A stretch of DNA of 64,000 nucleotides, from positions 1-64,000 of the forward strand of contig JANQJF010000071.1 of assembly GCA_028281765.1 (NCBI GenBank), given 5' to 3'. This DNA is from Planctomycetota bacterium. GTDB taxonomy: Bacteria > Planctomycetota > UBA1135 > UBA2386. Under the pieces are notes generated by a model, which was not told where the DNA came from, ran no database searches, and saw only the letters and a list, made by a program, of their open reading frames with translations. The translations under genes were made by a program, and so were the position numbers. This document shows positions 1 through 8,760 of this stretch, in pieces (within the stretch, counting starts at the first letter, position 1; each line of letters begins with the position of its first letter).

Positions 1-49
1 TCATGGCATTTCCCGAGGAATCTGTCGCCGACCGGGTGAGCCGATTCAT
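1..49 (-). CDS. Possible 5' end of a gene running out of the window
   Basis: An ATG at 49-47 on the minus strand opens a frame that stays open to the window edge (MNRLTRSATDSSGNAM...). It would lie just downstream of the DUF1570-like gene on the same strand. Only about 16 codons are visible, so neither the start nor the function can be supported. An ATG at position 4 is an alternative start. Confidence 0.25.
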   Translation of the reverse strand, partial: MNRLTRSATDSSGNAM

Positions 50-96
50 GCCGCCTGGAAATGGTCCTTCTCGGCCGAGCTTCTAGCCCGCATCCG

Positions 97-1731
97 TCAG
101 CGGACGGCTTTGACCCACTTCAGGAAGGCCGCGTCCAGCTTCTCGTAGTCGACGCCTTCGAAGCCCTTGTCGACGGCCGCCTCGAGGATCTCGTCGACCT
201 TCTCGCGATCGACGAAACTCGAGACCTTCACACCCGGGATCCCCGGCACGCCTTCGCCGCTGTCGTCGTCCTTGTCCTTGCCGGACTTCTTGAACGCCGC
301 GAGGTTGTCGCGCAGGTGCTTGAAGTAGCGGTCGGGGATCGCCCGCCATTCCTTGTTCTTCGTGACCTTACGCAGGTAGTAGATCAACGCCCAGCCCTGG
401 GCGTACTTGAGACCCGCGTTGCTGTAGTACTCGCGCTGCGGGAGTCGCACCAAGCTCCGGATCGGGATGAGGTTCTTGCGCAGCGACAGGTGGCGCTTGA
501 GGTAGTTGACGCGCCAGCTGAACTTCTTGAACGAGACGTTCGAGCCCTTGACCGACATGCCGGCGAAGAAGTCACCGTGGCCCTCGTTGAACCACGAGTG
601 CGGAGCCAGGTCGCCGACCGCGTAGTAGATGTACTGGTGGAAGGCCTCGTGGTACATCACGGACTTCGTGAACTTGACGCTCTTGACCTTCGACACGCCG
701 GAGAAACCGTCGAACAGCACGAGCTCCTCCTTCGCGGAGCTCCAGTAGCCGGCCGAACCGCGCGGGCCGCCGTACTGGTAGTACTCCGACTCGTCGGAGA
801 ACACGCGCACGATGCAGATCGCGTCGACCGTGTTCGTCGGCGGGAAGTACTTCTCGTAGACCTTCGCGCGGATCGTCTCGATCTCCTTGCCGAGCTGACT
901 GATCAGACTCTTCTTCTTCGTGTTCGTCAGGAACACGTAGTTCTTCGTGTCGTGCGCCCACCAACCGGGCGAGCCCGCGATACCGGCCTTGATCGCCTCG
1001 CGCTTCTTGTCTCCCTTGAGGCTCTTGGTGTCGACGCCGTCGGCGACGCTGTAGACCTTGCCCTCGGGCTCGAAGACGCGGAAGGACTTGAGGCTCTTCC
1101 CGTAGAGCTTCTTCCACTCCTTGACGTAGTAGTCTTCGCGCGCTTCGTAGAACACGCCCCAGTGCCAGTCGGTCTCTTCGAACAGCGCGGCGACGACGTA
1201 GGAGCTGCCCTTGGTGAACTCGAGCAGTTCACCCTGCAGCTTACGCTTGCCGGAACCGGCCTTGATCGTCTTCGGTAGGCAGCGCTTGCGCGCACCCTCG
1301 TAGTTGCTCTCGAGGTAACCCTCGAGGGTCTTGGCCTTGCCGAACTTCTTCCCCATGAACTTGCGCAGCTCGTCCGGGATCTTCGGCTCGTCCTTCTTCT
1401 TCTCCTCTTCCTCCTCCTTCTGCTGCCCGGTCACCGCACTCGTCGCCGCGAAGCGGACGACGGTGAGCTCGCAGCCGTAGGAAGCGACGTCCCACTTCTT
1501 CTCGACCTCTTTGGGGTCCGGCTCCCACTTGCCGACGACCTTGGTCTCTCCCGGTTGGTTCGGCACGGCCGTCCAGCGGTCCGGGATGCGGATGCTGTAG
1601 CCGTACTTCTTGATCTTCTGGGTCTTGCCGAGCTTGCGAGCGGGGATCGGCGTCTCCGGCCCGGGGGTCGCCCCCACGAGCACGAACGAAGGCAGCAGCG
1701 CCGCCAGGGCAATGAGACGAATTCGATGCAT
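97..1731 (-). CDS. Secreted zincin-like protein (DUF1570-like)
   Basis: A 544-residue protein with an N-terminal signal peptide (MHRIRLIALAALLPSFVLVG) and no lipobox, so it is probably exported. The C-terminal half holds HEAFH, a match to the HExxH zinc site, followed about 20 residues later by NEGHGDFF, which could give the third ligand. This arrangement is typical of DUF1570/peptidase MA-like planctomycete proteins, so a metallopeptidase role is inferred. The region before it has a charged linker (EEEEEKKKDE). I chose the start at 1731, not the longer frame at 1749, because AGAGG sits five bases upstream and the signal peptide begins there. A GCTAGAAT box lies about 40 bases upstream. Substrate unknown. 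Confidence 0.75.
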   Translation of the reverse strand: MHRIRLIALAALLPSFVLVGATPGPETPIPARKLGKTQKIKKYGYSIRIPDRWTAVPNQPGETKVVGKWEPDPKEVEKKWDVASYGCELTVVRFAATSAVTGQQKEEEEEKKKDEPKIPDELRKFMGKKFGKAKTLEGYLESNYEGARKRCLPKTIKAGSGKRKLQGELLEFTKGSSYVVAALFEETDWHWGVFYEAREDYYVKEWKKLYGKSLKSFRVFEPEGKVYSVADGVDTKSLKGDKKREAIKAGIAGSPGWWAHDTKNYVFLTNTKKKSLISQLGKEIETIRAKVYEKYFPPTNTVDAICIVRVFSDESEYYQYGGPRGSAGYWSSAKEELVLFDGFSGVSKVKSVKFTKSVMYHEAFHQYIYYAVGDLAPHSWFNEGHGDFFAGMSVKGSNVSFKKFSWRVNYLKRHLSLRKNLIPIRSLVRLPQREYYSNAGLKYAQGWALIYYLRKVTKNKEWRAIPDRYFKHLRDNLAAFKKSGKDKDDDSGEGVPGIPGVKVSSFVDREKVDEILEAAVDKGFEGVDYEKLDAAFLKWVKAVR

Positions 1732-1773
1732 GTGTCCTCTGCCTTCCAAATCCTGGCCAGTCGGCCATCGCGG

Positions 1774-1781
1774 ATTCTAGC
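1774..1781 (-). promoter_or_regulatory. Candidate -10 box GCTAGAAT
   Basis: GCTAGAATCC on the minus strand lies 42 bases upstream of the DUF1570-like gene. The same 10-mer recurs immediately upstream of the next minus-strand gene (2939-2946). No convincing -35 hexamer was found. Confidence 0.4.
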
Positions 1782-1855
1782 CCAGTCATGACGATCCAGG
1801 GCCGTCAGGCTTCCGCCGTCACCAGGGATTTATTCAGAATGGCAGGAACTTCGGC

Positions 1856-2932
1856 TCACCGGTTTTGCTCCGGCGGATTCGGAAGTTTCGACGCCGAATC
1901 CTGCCGGGCGTCGTGGATGACGAACCGGATCGACGGCCGGATACGCGCACGCTCCTCCTCGGTCATCACTCTGGCAGCCCGCAGACGGTCGGCGAAATCC
2001 TGAAACGCCGCTTCCTGCTCGGCGGCGAAGACCCGGAGATCTCGCTCGTAGGTCTCGGCGTCGACGAACTCCGTCGTCCGCCATGCATCGAGACGCAGCT
2101 CGTGACCGAGAGCGTTCTCACCGGCCATCTGCTCGAGCCAACCAAGCTTGACGACACCCGAACGGTAGCGGCGATTGCGAATGCGCACGCGCAGCGTGCG
2201 CCGCACCGCCGCGCGACGCCGTGAGAACACCGTCGACTTCGGCCCCTCTGCGAGCACGAAGTCCCCCGGCTTCGGGACGAGCAGCAGGTCGTAGCTGGGG
2301 ATCGGCGGATAGCCGGGCGGAATGCGAATCGCGCGCATGCCGCCGGCCGCACCACCTCCGAATCCGACGCCGACGCTTCTCGGCTCCGCACCCGGATCGG
2401 TCACCGTCACTTGGATCCGTAGAGAGAGCTTCGACAGCACCTCGTGCGCGAACCCGCGTGCGCGCGTCGCCGCGAGAAGATTGCCAGCCGCGACCCACGC
2501 GTGGCCGCGCCGCGACGTCGCGTGCGCGTCGAACACTTCGCGAAGCTTGCCCGAGTGCCGATTCGGATTGCGCGCAAGGATCGCGAGGCTCGGCTCGAGC
2601 GCCAGGTCCAGATCCAAGGACGTCGCTTCCCGAACCGTGAACTCCGCGCCGAGCCGTGCGAGCGCGTCGATCAACAGCAGCCGGGCGATCCGGTTCTCGG
2701 TCTGACACTGCAGGAGGGTGCGGCGAAGCTCCGGGACGACTTCCCGCAGATCGTGCTCGCCGGCGAGATGCGCACCCCACGCGACGTCGCGACGCTCGGT
2801 CGACTGCAACAACTCGAGGACGTCCGGCACAAGCTGCATCGTCACAGCGCGGTGCAGCGGATGCGCGCGCCGTTCTTGAGCCACGGGCGAAGCAGCCAGA
2901 GTGACGAGCAGGATTGTCGCACGACACACCAC
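1856..2932 (-). CDS. Secreted HEAT-repeat-like hypothetical protein
   Basis: A 358-residue protein with a short signal peptide (MVCRATILLVTLAASPVAQ). Residues of about 25-180 form alternating helices of the type D/E-L...LRR-LL seen in HEAT/armadillo repeats (for example REVVPELRRTLLQ), so a protein-binding scaffold is likely. The C-terminal third has no recognised domain. The start is a GTG with no leader: a TAGAAT hexamer ends seven bases upstream. It lies 9 bases downstream of the YfhO-like gene on the same strand and may be co-transcribed as well as having its own promoter. Family not recognised. Confidence 0.6.
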   Translation of the reverse strand: MVCRATILLVTLAASPVAQERRAHPLHRAVTMQLVPDVLELLQSTERRDVAWGAHLAGEHDLREVVPELRRTLLQCQTENRIARLLLIDALARLGAEFTVREATSLDLDLALEPSLAILARNPNRHSGKLREVFDAHATSRRGHAWVAAGNLLAATRARGFAHEVLSKLSLRIQVTVTDPGAEPRSVGVGFGGGAAGGMRAIRIPPGYPPIPSYDLLLVPKPGDFVLAEGPKSTVFSRRRAAVRRTLRVRIRNRRYRSGVVKLGWLEQMAGENALGHELRLDAWRTTEFVDAETYERDLRVFAAEQEAAFQDFADRLRAARVMTEEERARIRPSIRFVIHDARQDSASKLPNPPEQNR

Positions 2933-2938
2933 GCCCGG

Positions 2939-2946
2939 ATTCTAGC
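2939..2946 (-). promoter_or_regulatory. Candidate -10 box, leaderless start
   Basis: GCTAGAAT on the minus strand ends six bases before the GTG at 2932. Transcription from it would begin at or next to the start codon, giving a leaderless mRNA. Confidence 0.45.
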
Positions 2947-5485
2947 GCCGCCGCGGCCGCCAGAGGATCAAACCGAGGCTGATCAGCAGCCCGAGCAACG
3001 CCAGCCAGCGCGGAGCCCGCACCGACATGCCGTCGAACCGGAACTCGACCTCGTGGTCGCCCGGTTCGAGATAGACGGCCCGGAAGTAGTGGTCGGCAAC
3101 GAACACGTCGAGCGGCTCGTCCTTCTTGCGCGTTGCGGTCCAACCACGATCGAACGGATCGGCGAGCCGCAGGTAGCCGGGTTCACGACAGATGACACGC
3201 ACTGCGACGTATTCGTCGGTGTGCGAGATCACCTCGACGTCGGCATCGACCACACCGTCGCCGGTCGCTTGGGGCGCGTCGGCGGACTCGAGCACGACCT
3301 CGGCCCGCGGGTCCCGCGTCGGATCGCCGAGGACGCGCAACCGCTCCGCGCCGCCCTCGATCCGACGCGACGTGTCGACGAACGTCGCACGAGGCAGCGA
3401 GCCCGAGCGCCGATACAGCCGGAACGGCTCAGGGACCCCGGCCGGCGTCTCATCGCGCAGCCGCGGCGAGTCGCAGGGCGTGCTGGCCAGGATCCACTCG
3501 ACGCCGAACACGTCGAGCATCGGATGATCGACGGTCGCCGGATCGCGCAGGCAGTCGACACCGGAACCGCCGCTGCCGTAGACGACGCGAGGCTTGCCTT
3601 CACGGTCCGGCTCGATCGCGAGCCAGAGTTCCTCCATCCGTGCCTTCGGCAGCGGGTTGTAGGCGCCCAAGTGCTCGACCCCCCAGGTGCCGAGCAGATT
3701 CGCGACGACGAGGTCGCGCGGCGTGACGTCGCCAAGCGCGGCCAGGTTCATCAAGCGGGGACGCACGCCGTTCGCGGTCGAGCCCGTGGCGTCGATCGCG
3801 GGCTGCAGCACTTCGGGCGGCGTCGTCACGCGCTCTACCGGGATCGCGAGACGGTTGCCGTACCCCGCGTGCAGCAGCTCGATCGCGACCAGCACGATGA
3901 GCAGTGGCACCGTCCACGCCCGCCGGAGCCAGATCGCGAGCGTCGCGCACAGGCCGACCAGCCAAGTTCGCAACCCCGTCGCGAACAAGTGCGATGCGTT
4001 GGCCTCGACTTCTCCCGGCCGGAACCGACTCTGCACGAGTTCCGGCGTGACCGGCGCCTGCGCCGAGTAGACCTCGGCCAACAGCTTGCTGTAGAGCTGC
4101 GTCAGACCTTCGATCGACTGGATGTGGACGAAGAGGAGCCCCGCACTCACAGCCGTGAGGCACGCTCCGAGCGTGAACGATCCCCACGCCTTCGCGCCGT
4201 CCAGCCAGCGGTCGCAGCCGAAGGCCGCGAGCACGCACACCGCGACGTGCACCGTGAACAGGAAGCGCCGCAGGTCACCGGCACGCGCGCCTGGAATCAC
4301 CGCCGTCAGTTCCAACATCGGCGACTGGGCGTTCGCGAGCAGGAACGCGAGCACACCCGCAGCGCCGAACAACCCGACCAGAGCACCGCGGAGGCGCAGC
4401 CCTTCCAGTCGCACGCCACCCCGCGAAAACAGCGCGGCAACCGCCAGCAGCGCTACCAGGCCCGCGCCGTAGGTCATCTCCGTGTAGTTGGGCTGGGGAT
4501 CGAGTCGCGTCAGCATCGACAGTGCGGCAACCGACGGCCGATCCGACACGAAGCCGGGATTCGGCCAGAACAGGAGATCGGGCCACGCGAGCGTCAGCAC
4601 GTTCGCGAAGTCGAGACCGCTCGCCGCGAGATGCTCGGCCGTCGGCACCTGCCGCGCCGATTCTGCCGACGCCAGCAGGACGGGCCCCATGGTCGCTAGG
4701 GAGACCACGGCACCGAGACCGATCCCGACGCCGGCCAGCAGGGCCGGCCGCGCTTCGCGCTGCGTGACCGCGAGCGCGACCGCCAGCGCGACCGTCAGGT
4801 AGCTGGCCTGCAGACTGACCGGCGCGAAGCCGCCCGACCACGACACGCCCGCCGCGATCGCGAGGACGCCGATCGACCGCGCCTTCCGCTCGGCGAAGAA
4901 CAGGTCCCAGACGCAGGACAGCATCAAGAACAGCGGCAGCGCGGCCGAGATCACGACGTTCTGATGCACGCGGCCTTGCGTCCACATGCCGAGGACGACG
5001 CAGACCATCCCGAACACGGCGCTCGCGTGACGACACCCAACCCGCCGCAGGAAGCGGTAGGCGAACCAACCCATCAGCACGAGCTGCAGGAACACGACCG
5101 GCCCGTACCACTCCGCCGACGGCAGCACGAACAGCAGCGCGTTCCACGGCTGATACGGCTGGCCCATCTGCGGGACGAACGGCGCGCCGCCGCCGATGTC
5201 CCGCGTCCACAGCGGAAACTCGCCCGCGCGGAAGCGCGACTCGATCACCCGATCCCACATCAGGGACTGGTGATACTTGTCGGCCATCGTCAGATTGCCG
5301 CGCTCGATCGTTTCCACGGTCGCGCCGTTCGCGAGAGCCTCCGTGCGCAGCGGCTCGAAGTGTTCCGGCGGGTGCGGCACGAGCGCGCGCCCGGGAATCA
5401 GTGCGGGACCGAGGTAGACGAGAGCGCAAATCGTGGCGATCAGGAGCGCCTGGATTTGCTCTCGTTTGGTCGGGACCGCGTGCAT
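2942..5485 (-). CDS. YfhO-family polytopic membrane protein
   Basis: An 847-residue integral membrane protein with a dozen or more hydrophobic helices, beginning with residues 9-30 (IQALLIATICALVYLGPAL). The long extracytoplasmic loop after the first helix contains DKYHQSLMWDRVIESRFRAGEFPLW, the sequence block that characterises YfhO/GT-C-like membrane proteins. The C-terminus has a beta-rich part (GDHEVEFRFDG) followed by one last helix (WLALLGLLISLGLILW). YfhO of Bacillus is implicated in glycosylating lipoteichoic acid; a role in surface glycan modification here is inference. It is preceded 73 bases upstream by a small kinase-like gene and followed by the HEAT-like gene. Confidence 0.8.
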   Translation of the reverse strand: MHAVPTKREQIQALLIATICALVYLGPALIPGRALVPHPPEHFEPLRTEALANGATVETIERGNLTMADKYHQSLMWDRVIESRFRAGEFPLWTRDIGGGAPFVPQMGQPYQPWNALLFVLPSAEWYGPVVFLQLVLMGWFAYRFLRRVGCRHASAVFGMVCVVLGMWTQGRVHQNVVISAALPLFLMLSCVWDLFFAERKARSIGVLAIAAGVSWSGGFAPVSLQASYLTVALAVALAVTQREARPALLAGVGIGLGAVVSLATMGPVLLASAESARQVPTAEHLAASGLDFANVLTLAWPDLLFWPNPGFVSDRPSVAALSMLTRLDPQPNYTEMTYGAGLVALLAVAALFSRGGVRLEGLRLRGALVGLFGAAGVLAFLLANAQSPMLELTAVIPGARAGDLRRFLFTVHVAVCVLAAFGCDRWLDGAKAWGSFTLGACLTAVSAGLLFVHIQSIEGLTQLYSKLLAEVYSAQAPVTPELVQSRFRPGEVEANASHLFATGLRTWLVGLCATLAIWLRRAWTVPLLIVLVAIELLHAGYGNRLAIPVERVTTPPEVLQPAIDATGSTANGVRPRLMNLAALGDVTPRDLVVANLLGTWGVEHLGAYNPLPKARMEELWLAIEPDREGKPRVVYGSGGSGVDCLRDPATVDHPMLDVFGVEWILASTPCDSPRLRDETPAGVPEPFRLYRRSGSLPRATFVDTSRRIEGGAERLRVLGDPTRDPRAEVVLESADAPQATGDGVVDADVEVISHTDEYVAVRVICREPGYLRLADPFDRGWTATRKKDEPLDVFVADHYFRAVYLEPGDHEVEFRFDGMSVRAPRWLALLGLLISLGLILWRPRRR

Positions 5486-5558
5486 TGGGTCCCACGCTGC
5501 CGCCCGGCGGGATGCAGGTCAAGAAGGCGCGCTCGCCGAGGCGGCGCTTCGAATCGAG

Positions 5559-5840
5559 TCAGGCCGAGAGGGCCGGCGATTCGTCGCCCAGATCGGCGAT
5601 TTCGAGCAGTCGCGGCTCGTCGAGGTCACCGTCGACGATGCGGAGGGCGACCGCGTTGTGGTCGGGCCCGGAGCGCTCGGCGAGCCAGACGCTCTCTTCG
5701 TCGTGCGAACCCAGGCAGCACACGAGGGTGTAAGAGCCGACGACCTCGCCCGGGGTCAGCCCGGCGGGCGCTCGGAAGTTGAGCCATGGCTCACTCGAGG
5801 CTTCGCGGAGGAAACGGCGGAATGGTGGGTCTTGGAACAT
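5559..5840 (-). CDS. 93-residue protein resembling a degenerate kinase N-lobe
   Basis: The frame has a good Shine-Dalgarno (AAAGAGGTCGTC before ATG) and codon use like its neighbours, so I treat it as real although the ORF track merges it into a longer frame. Residues 31-70 read VVGSYTLVCCLGSHDEES then VWLAERSG...VALRIVDG, which follows the pattern of a bacterial Ser/Thr kinase N-lobe (IGxYxLxxxLGxGxxxxVWLAE...VALK). The glycine loop is degraded, the ATP-binding lysine is Arg, and there is no C-lobe. It cannot be an active kinase. It may be a remnant or a regulatory mini-domain. It lies upstream of the YfhO-like gene on the same strand. Confidence 0.55.
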   Translation of the reverse strand: MFQDPPFRRFLREASSEPWLNFRAPAGLTPGEVVGSYTLVCCLGSHDEESVWLAERSGPDHNAVALRIVDGDLDEPRLLEIADLGDESPALSA

Positions 5841-5945
5841 GACGACCTCTTTCGCGGGACTGGTGTTTTCGAGGGAGCACCGCATCCCGGATGCGCTACA
5901 CGGCGAAAAACCGTGCGCGTTCCGAGGAATTATTGCCGTAACCCA

Positions 5946-7541
5946 ATGCCTACCGCCGCTTTCCAGAGACCCCGCTGCCGCGGACGCGTGCGCCACCTCG
6001 CCGTGGTATTCGGCGATCAGCTCGATCCGAACCTCCACGCCGTGGCCGAACTCGACCGGGAGCGCGACGCCGTGCTCATGATGGAGGTGGCTGGCGAGTC
6101 CGAGCAGGGCCCGAGCCACAGGTCGCGAACCGTGATGTTCCTGTCGGCGATGCGGCACTTCGCCACCGACCTCGTCGAACGCGGCTATCGCGTGCGCTAC
6201 GTCTGCCTGGACGACCGTGACAACACGCAGGAGTTCGCGTCGGAGATCGAGCGGGTCTGCGAGTCCCTTCGCCCCGAGCGCATGGTGTGCACGATGCCCG
6301 GCGAGTGGCGCGTGCTCGACATGTTCCGGGCCACTGCCGACCGACTGGAGATTCCCGCCGACGTCCTCGACGACAGCCGCTTCTACACGACTCCCGAACA
6401 GTTCGGTTCGTGGGCCGAGGGTCGCAAGGAGCTCCGCCTCGAGTGGTTCTACCGCGAGGTGCGCAAGCGCTTCGGCGTCCTCGTCGAAGACACACAGCCG
6501 GTCGGCGGCCAGTGGAACTACGACAGCGACAACCGCGAAACGTTCCGGTCGGCGCCCGACTCGCCGAAGCCCTACACGCCCCGGATCGACGCGATCACCG
6601 AGGAGGTCATCCGACTCGTCGAGCGCCGGCTCCCGGACCTCCCCGGCGAGTGCGATCCGACCGACTTCCGATGGCCCGTCACCCGCAACGCCGCGAAGCG
6701 CGCGTTGCGCGACTTCATCGGCGCCAGGCTGGAGAACTTCGGCCGATTCCAGGACGCGATGTGGACCGACGAGCCGTTCCTCTACCACTCGCTGCTGTCA
6801 CCCGCGCTCAACCTCGGCTTGCTCTCGCCACGCGAATGCGTCGATGCGGCGGTCGCGGCCTACGAAAACGATGCCGCCCCGCTCAACAGTGTCGAAGGCT
6901 TCGTCCGTCAGATCCTCGGCTGGCGCGAGTTCATCCGTGGGATCTACTGGACACAAGGCCCGGACTACCGAGACCGCAACGGTCTCCACGCCCACGGCGC
7001 ACTGCCGTCGTTCTTCTGGGACGGCGACACGGACATGCGCTGCATGGCCCAATCGCTGCAGCCGGTCCTGAAGCACGGCTACGGCCACCACATCGCGCGC
7101 CTCATGGTGCTCGCGAACTTCGCACTCATCGCCGGCATCGAACCCCGCGCGATCGGCGACTGGTTCTACGGCATGTATGTCGACGCCGTGGACTGGGTGA
7201 CGACCCCGAACACGATCGGCATGGGCGTGCATGCCGACCACGCCGTCGTCGGCTCGAAGCCGTACGCCGCCAGCGGCAACTACATCCGCAAGATGAGCAA
7301 CTACTGCTCGGACTGCCGCTACAACCCGAAGGAGCGCACGGGCGAAGACGCGTGCCCGTTCAACGCCTACTACTGGGACTTCATGCTACGCAACGAGTCG
7401 GGGCTCAGGCGCAACCAGCGGATGTCGATGGTCTACCGGAACGTGGATCGGCTCGACGCGAAGGAGCGGCGCGCGATTCGCGCGCGGGCCGACGAGCTGT
7501 CGGAGCGATTCGGAATCGCTACTGTCGTCCCCGCCACGTGA
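5946..7541 (+). CDS. Cryptochrome/photolyase, Fe-S bacterial type (PhrB-like)
   Basis: A 531-residue flavoprotein of the deoxyribodipyrimidine photolyase-related family, which repairs UV photoproducts (typically 6-4) with FAD and an antenna. The N-terminal Rossmann part starts HLAVVFGDQLDP. The C-terminal helical FAD part carries SVEGFVRQILGWREFIRGIYW and the four cysteines that bind a [4Fe-4S] cluster in this family: one in DTDMRCMAQ, two in NYCSDC and one in DACPF. The ATG at 5946 lacks a close Shine-Dalgarno; an in-frame GTG at 5988 is an alternative start. It is transcribed away from the minus-strand group at its 5' side and converges on the pilM remnant. Confidence 0.88.
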   Translation: MPTAAFQRPRCRGRVRHLAVVFGDQLDPNLHAVAELDRERDAVLMMEVAGESEQGPSHRSRTVMFLSAMRHFATDLVERGYRVRYVCLDDRDNTQEFASEIERVCESLRPERMVCTMPGEWRVLDMFRATADRLEIPADVLDDSRFYTTPEQFGSWAEGRKELRLEWFYREVRKRFGVLVEDTQPVGGQWNYDSDNRETFRSAPDSPKPYTPRIDAITEEVIRLVERRLPDLPGECDPTDFRWPVTRNAAKRALRDFIGARLENFGRFQDAMWTDEPFLYHSLLSPALNLGLLSPRECVDAAVAAYENDAAPLNSVEGFVRQILGWREFIRGIYWTQGPDYRDRNGLHAHGALPSFFWDGDTDMRCMAQSLQPVLKHGYGHHIARLMVLANFALIAGIEPRAIGDWFYGMYVDAVDWVTTPNTIGMGVHADHAVVGSKPYAASGNYIRKMSNYCSDCRYNPKERTGEDACPFNAYYWDFMLRNESGLRRNQRMSMVYRNVDRLDAKERRAIRARADELSERFGIATVVPAT

Positions 7542-7727
7542 TCGACACCGAGCTCCCGGAGGAAGGCAGCTCGAACCCCATCGGTACAGCCGGCGTGAAT
7601 CCCGTCGGGACATCGACCGGGAAGCCGCTCCCGATATCGGCGATTCGATCGCGACCGGAGTCAGCCCGAGCTCTTCGACGAGCGAGATGTGCTCATGCAC
7701 GACGTCGAGGTCCGCGATGCAGCAGAG
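7521..7727 (-). pseudogene. 3' remnant of a pilM-like gene
   Basis: Reading straight on through the TAG that ends the upstream frame gives IADLDVVHEHISLVEELGL then TPVAIES, which matches the conserved PilM segment (helix, then LVEExGLxPVAIE). Shortly after this the plausible coding frame shifts (DIGSGFPVDVPTG...) and ends at 7521, overlapping the end of the photolyase gene. The nonsense codon and later frame change indicate a decaying gene. Stop-codon readthrough cannot be excluded but would not rescue the missing C-terminal half. Confidence 0.5.
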
Positions 7728-8123
7728 CTACTCACGCCGCTGCTCGTCACGCTCGCGCAGTTCGGTGACCGGGATCGCGCAGAACTGGATCTGACGACCG
7801 TCGCCCGGCTGGTCCTGCACTTCGTTCTGGAGGAACGGGCCGGGATCCTCGAGGTGCGCCTGGGGCACGCGGATGTGCCGCGTCGTCACGTCGGCGAGAC
7901 GCAGCGCGGTGATCGCCTGATTGCCCCGAAACTTGCCGGTCCGCAGCGCTTCCCGCGCCGCTGCGATCACGCGGGCGCGGCGATCCGAGCCGGAGTCGGT
8001 CGAGATCTCGACGCTGCGCGCGTCCTGCAGACTCAGGCGCGTGTCACGCACCGCGAGCTGGACGACTTTGACCGCGTGCTCGCCGAAGTCGAGCGCGATC
8101 GCACTGGCCTTGGCTCGGAACAT
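7728..8123 (-). CDS. PilM-like N-terminal fragment (truncated by TAG)
   Basis: 131 residues starting MFRAKASAIALDFGEHAVKV, with GAGGA five bases upstream. The N-terminus matches the actin-like phosphate-1 motif of type IV pilus inner-membrane protein PilM (IGIDxGxxxxKxVxL), and ITALRLADVTTRHIRVP fits its next conserved block. PilM is normally about 340-360 residues; this one stops after RDEQRRE although homology continues past the stop. It is followed by no PilN, PilO or PilQ gene. It lies about 106 bases downstream of the pilin gene on the same strand. It is probably non-functional as a PilM. Confidence 0.55.
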   Translation of the reverse strand: MFRAKASAIALDFGEHAVKVVQLAVRDTRLSLQDARSVEISTDSGSDRRARVIAAAREALRTGKFRGNQAITALRLADVTTRHIRVPQAHLEDPGPFLQNEVQDQPGDGRQIQFCAIPVTELRERDEQRRE

Positions 8124-8229
8124 TGCGTCCTCACCATCGTCCTTCGTGCGCGCACACACCCCATGCGCGCGACACTTGTTCCCGCCAACCCCATTGGGAT
8201 TGCATCACCGACCTCGATCCCCGAAACGT

Positions 8230-8760
8230 TCAGAAGTTGTAGTACGCGCGGCCCGACGGGGCTTTGCCCGTGCTGTTCGCGCGAATCTTGCCGATCTCCG
8301 CCTGGTAGATCCAACCAGTCGAGTTGTCGGCCGCCGGGAACGTGCCACCGTCATTGACGATGGTCATCGTCGAGAGCCCGTTGATCGGGTTCTCGGGGAT
8401 GCTCTCATTGATGTACGGACCGAACTCATAGCCGGACGTGCCTGGCGCTGCGAAATCACCGTCGAGTTCGGTCGCGAGCGTCATTTGGTTGACGAACTCT
8501 GCGCCCGTCGGGTTTCCCCCCGCACTCGGGTAGCCCGGATACTTGCCGTTGTGCTGCAACTTGTAGTACTCGAGCGCGTTGCGGAGCACGGACAGGTTGG
8601 TCCGCAGGTTCGAAGCGCGCGCTTCTTCCGCGCTGTTCGTGAACTGCGGGATCGCCACGGCAGCCAGGATGCTCAGGATCACGACCACTATCAGAAGCTC
8701 GACCAACGTGAAACCGATCACGGATCGCGCCCTGCGGCGGGGTTTCCGGGGTGTGTTCAT
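8230..8760 (-). CDS. Type IV pilin / GspG-like pseudopilin
   Basis: A 176-residue prepilin. The leader is short and basic (MNTPRKPRRRARSVIG) and is followed by the prepilin peptidase site and hydrophobic helix GFTLVELLIVVVILSILAAV, with the conserved Glu at mature position 5. The body has EARASNLRTNLSVLRNALEYYKLQHNGKYPG, the helix-to-loop pattern of GspG/PulG-like major pseudopilins in planctomycetes. The C-terminal part is specific. The ATG at 8760 was chosen because it begins the basic leader; the longer frame to 8928 has no coding signal. No assembly ATPase, platform protein or peptidase is present nearby, so the machinery must be encoded elsewhere. Confidence 0.85.
   Translation of the reverse strand: MNTPRKPRRRARSVIGFTLVELLIVVVILSILAAVAIPQFTNSAEEARASNLRTNLSVLRNALEYYKLQHNGKYPGYPSAGGNPTGAEFVNQMTLATELDGDFAAPGTSGYEFGPYINESIPENPINGLSTMTIVNDGGTFPAADNSTGWIYQAEIGKIRANSTGKAPSGRAYYNF

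Noticed and set aside
2444-4699. 751-codon plus-strand ORF
   Set aside because: It lies antisense to the HEAT-like and YfhO-like genes, is Arg/Gln/His-rich, and has no domain or ribosome-binding site.
7728-7730. TAG as a reassigned sense codon in the pilM-like gene
   Set aside because: Other genes in the window use TAG as a normal stop (for example 46055-46057), and the frame breaks again soon after.
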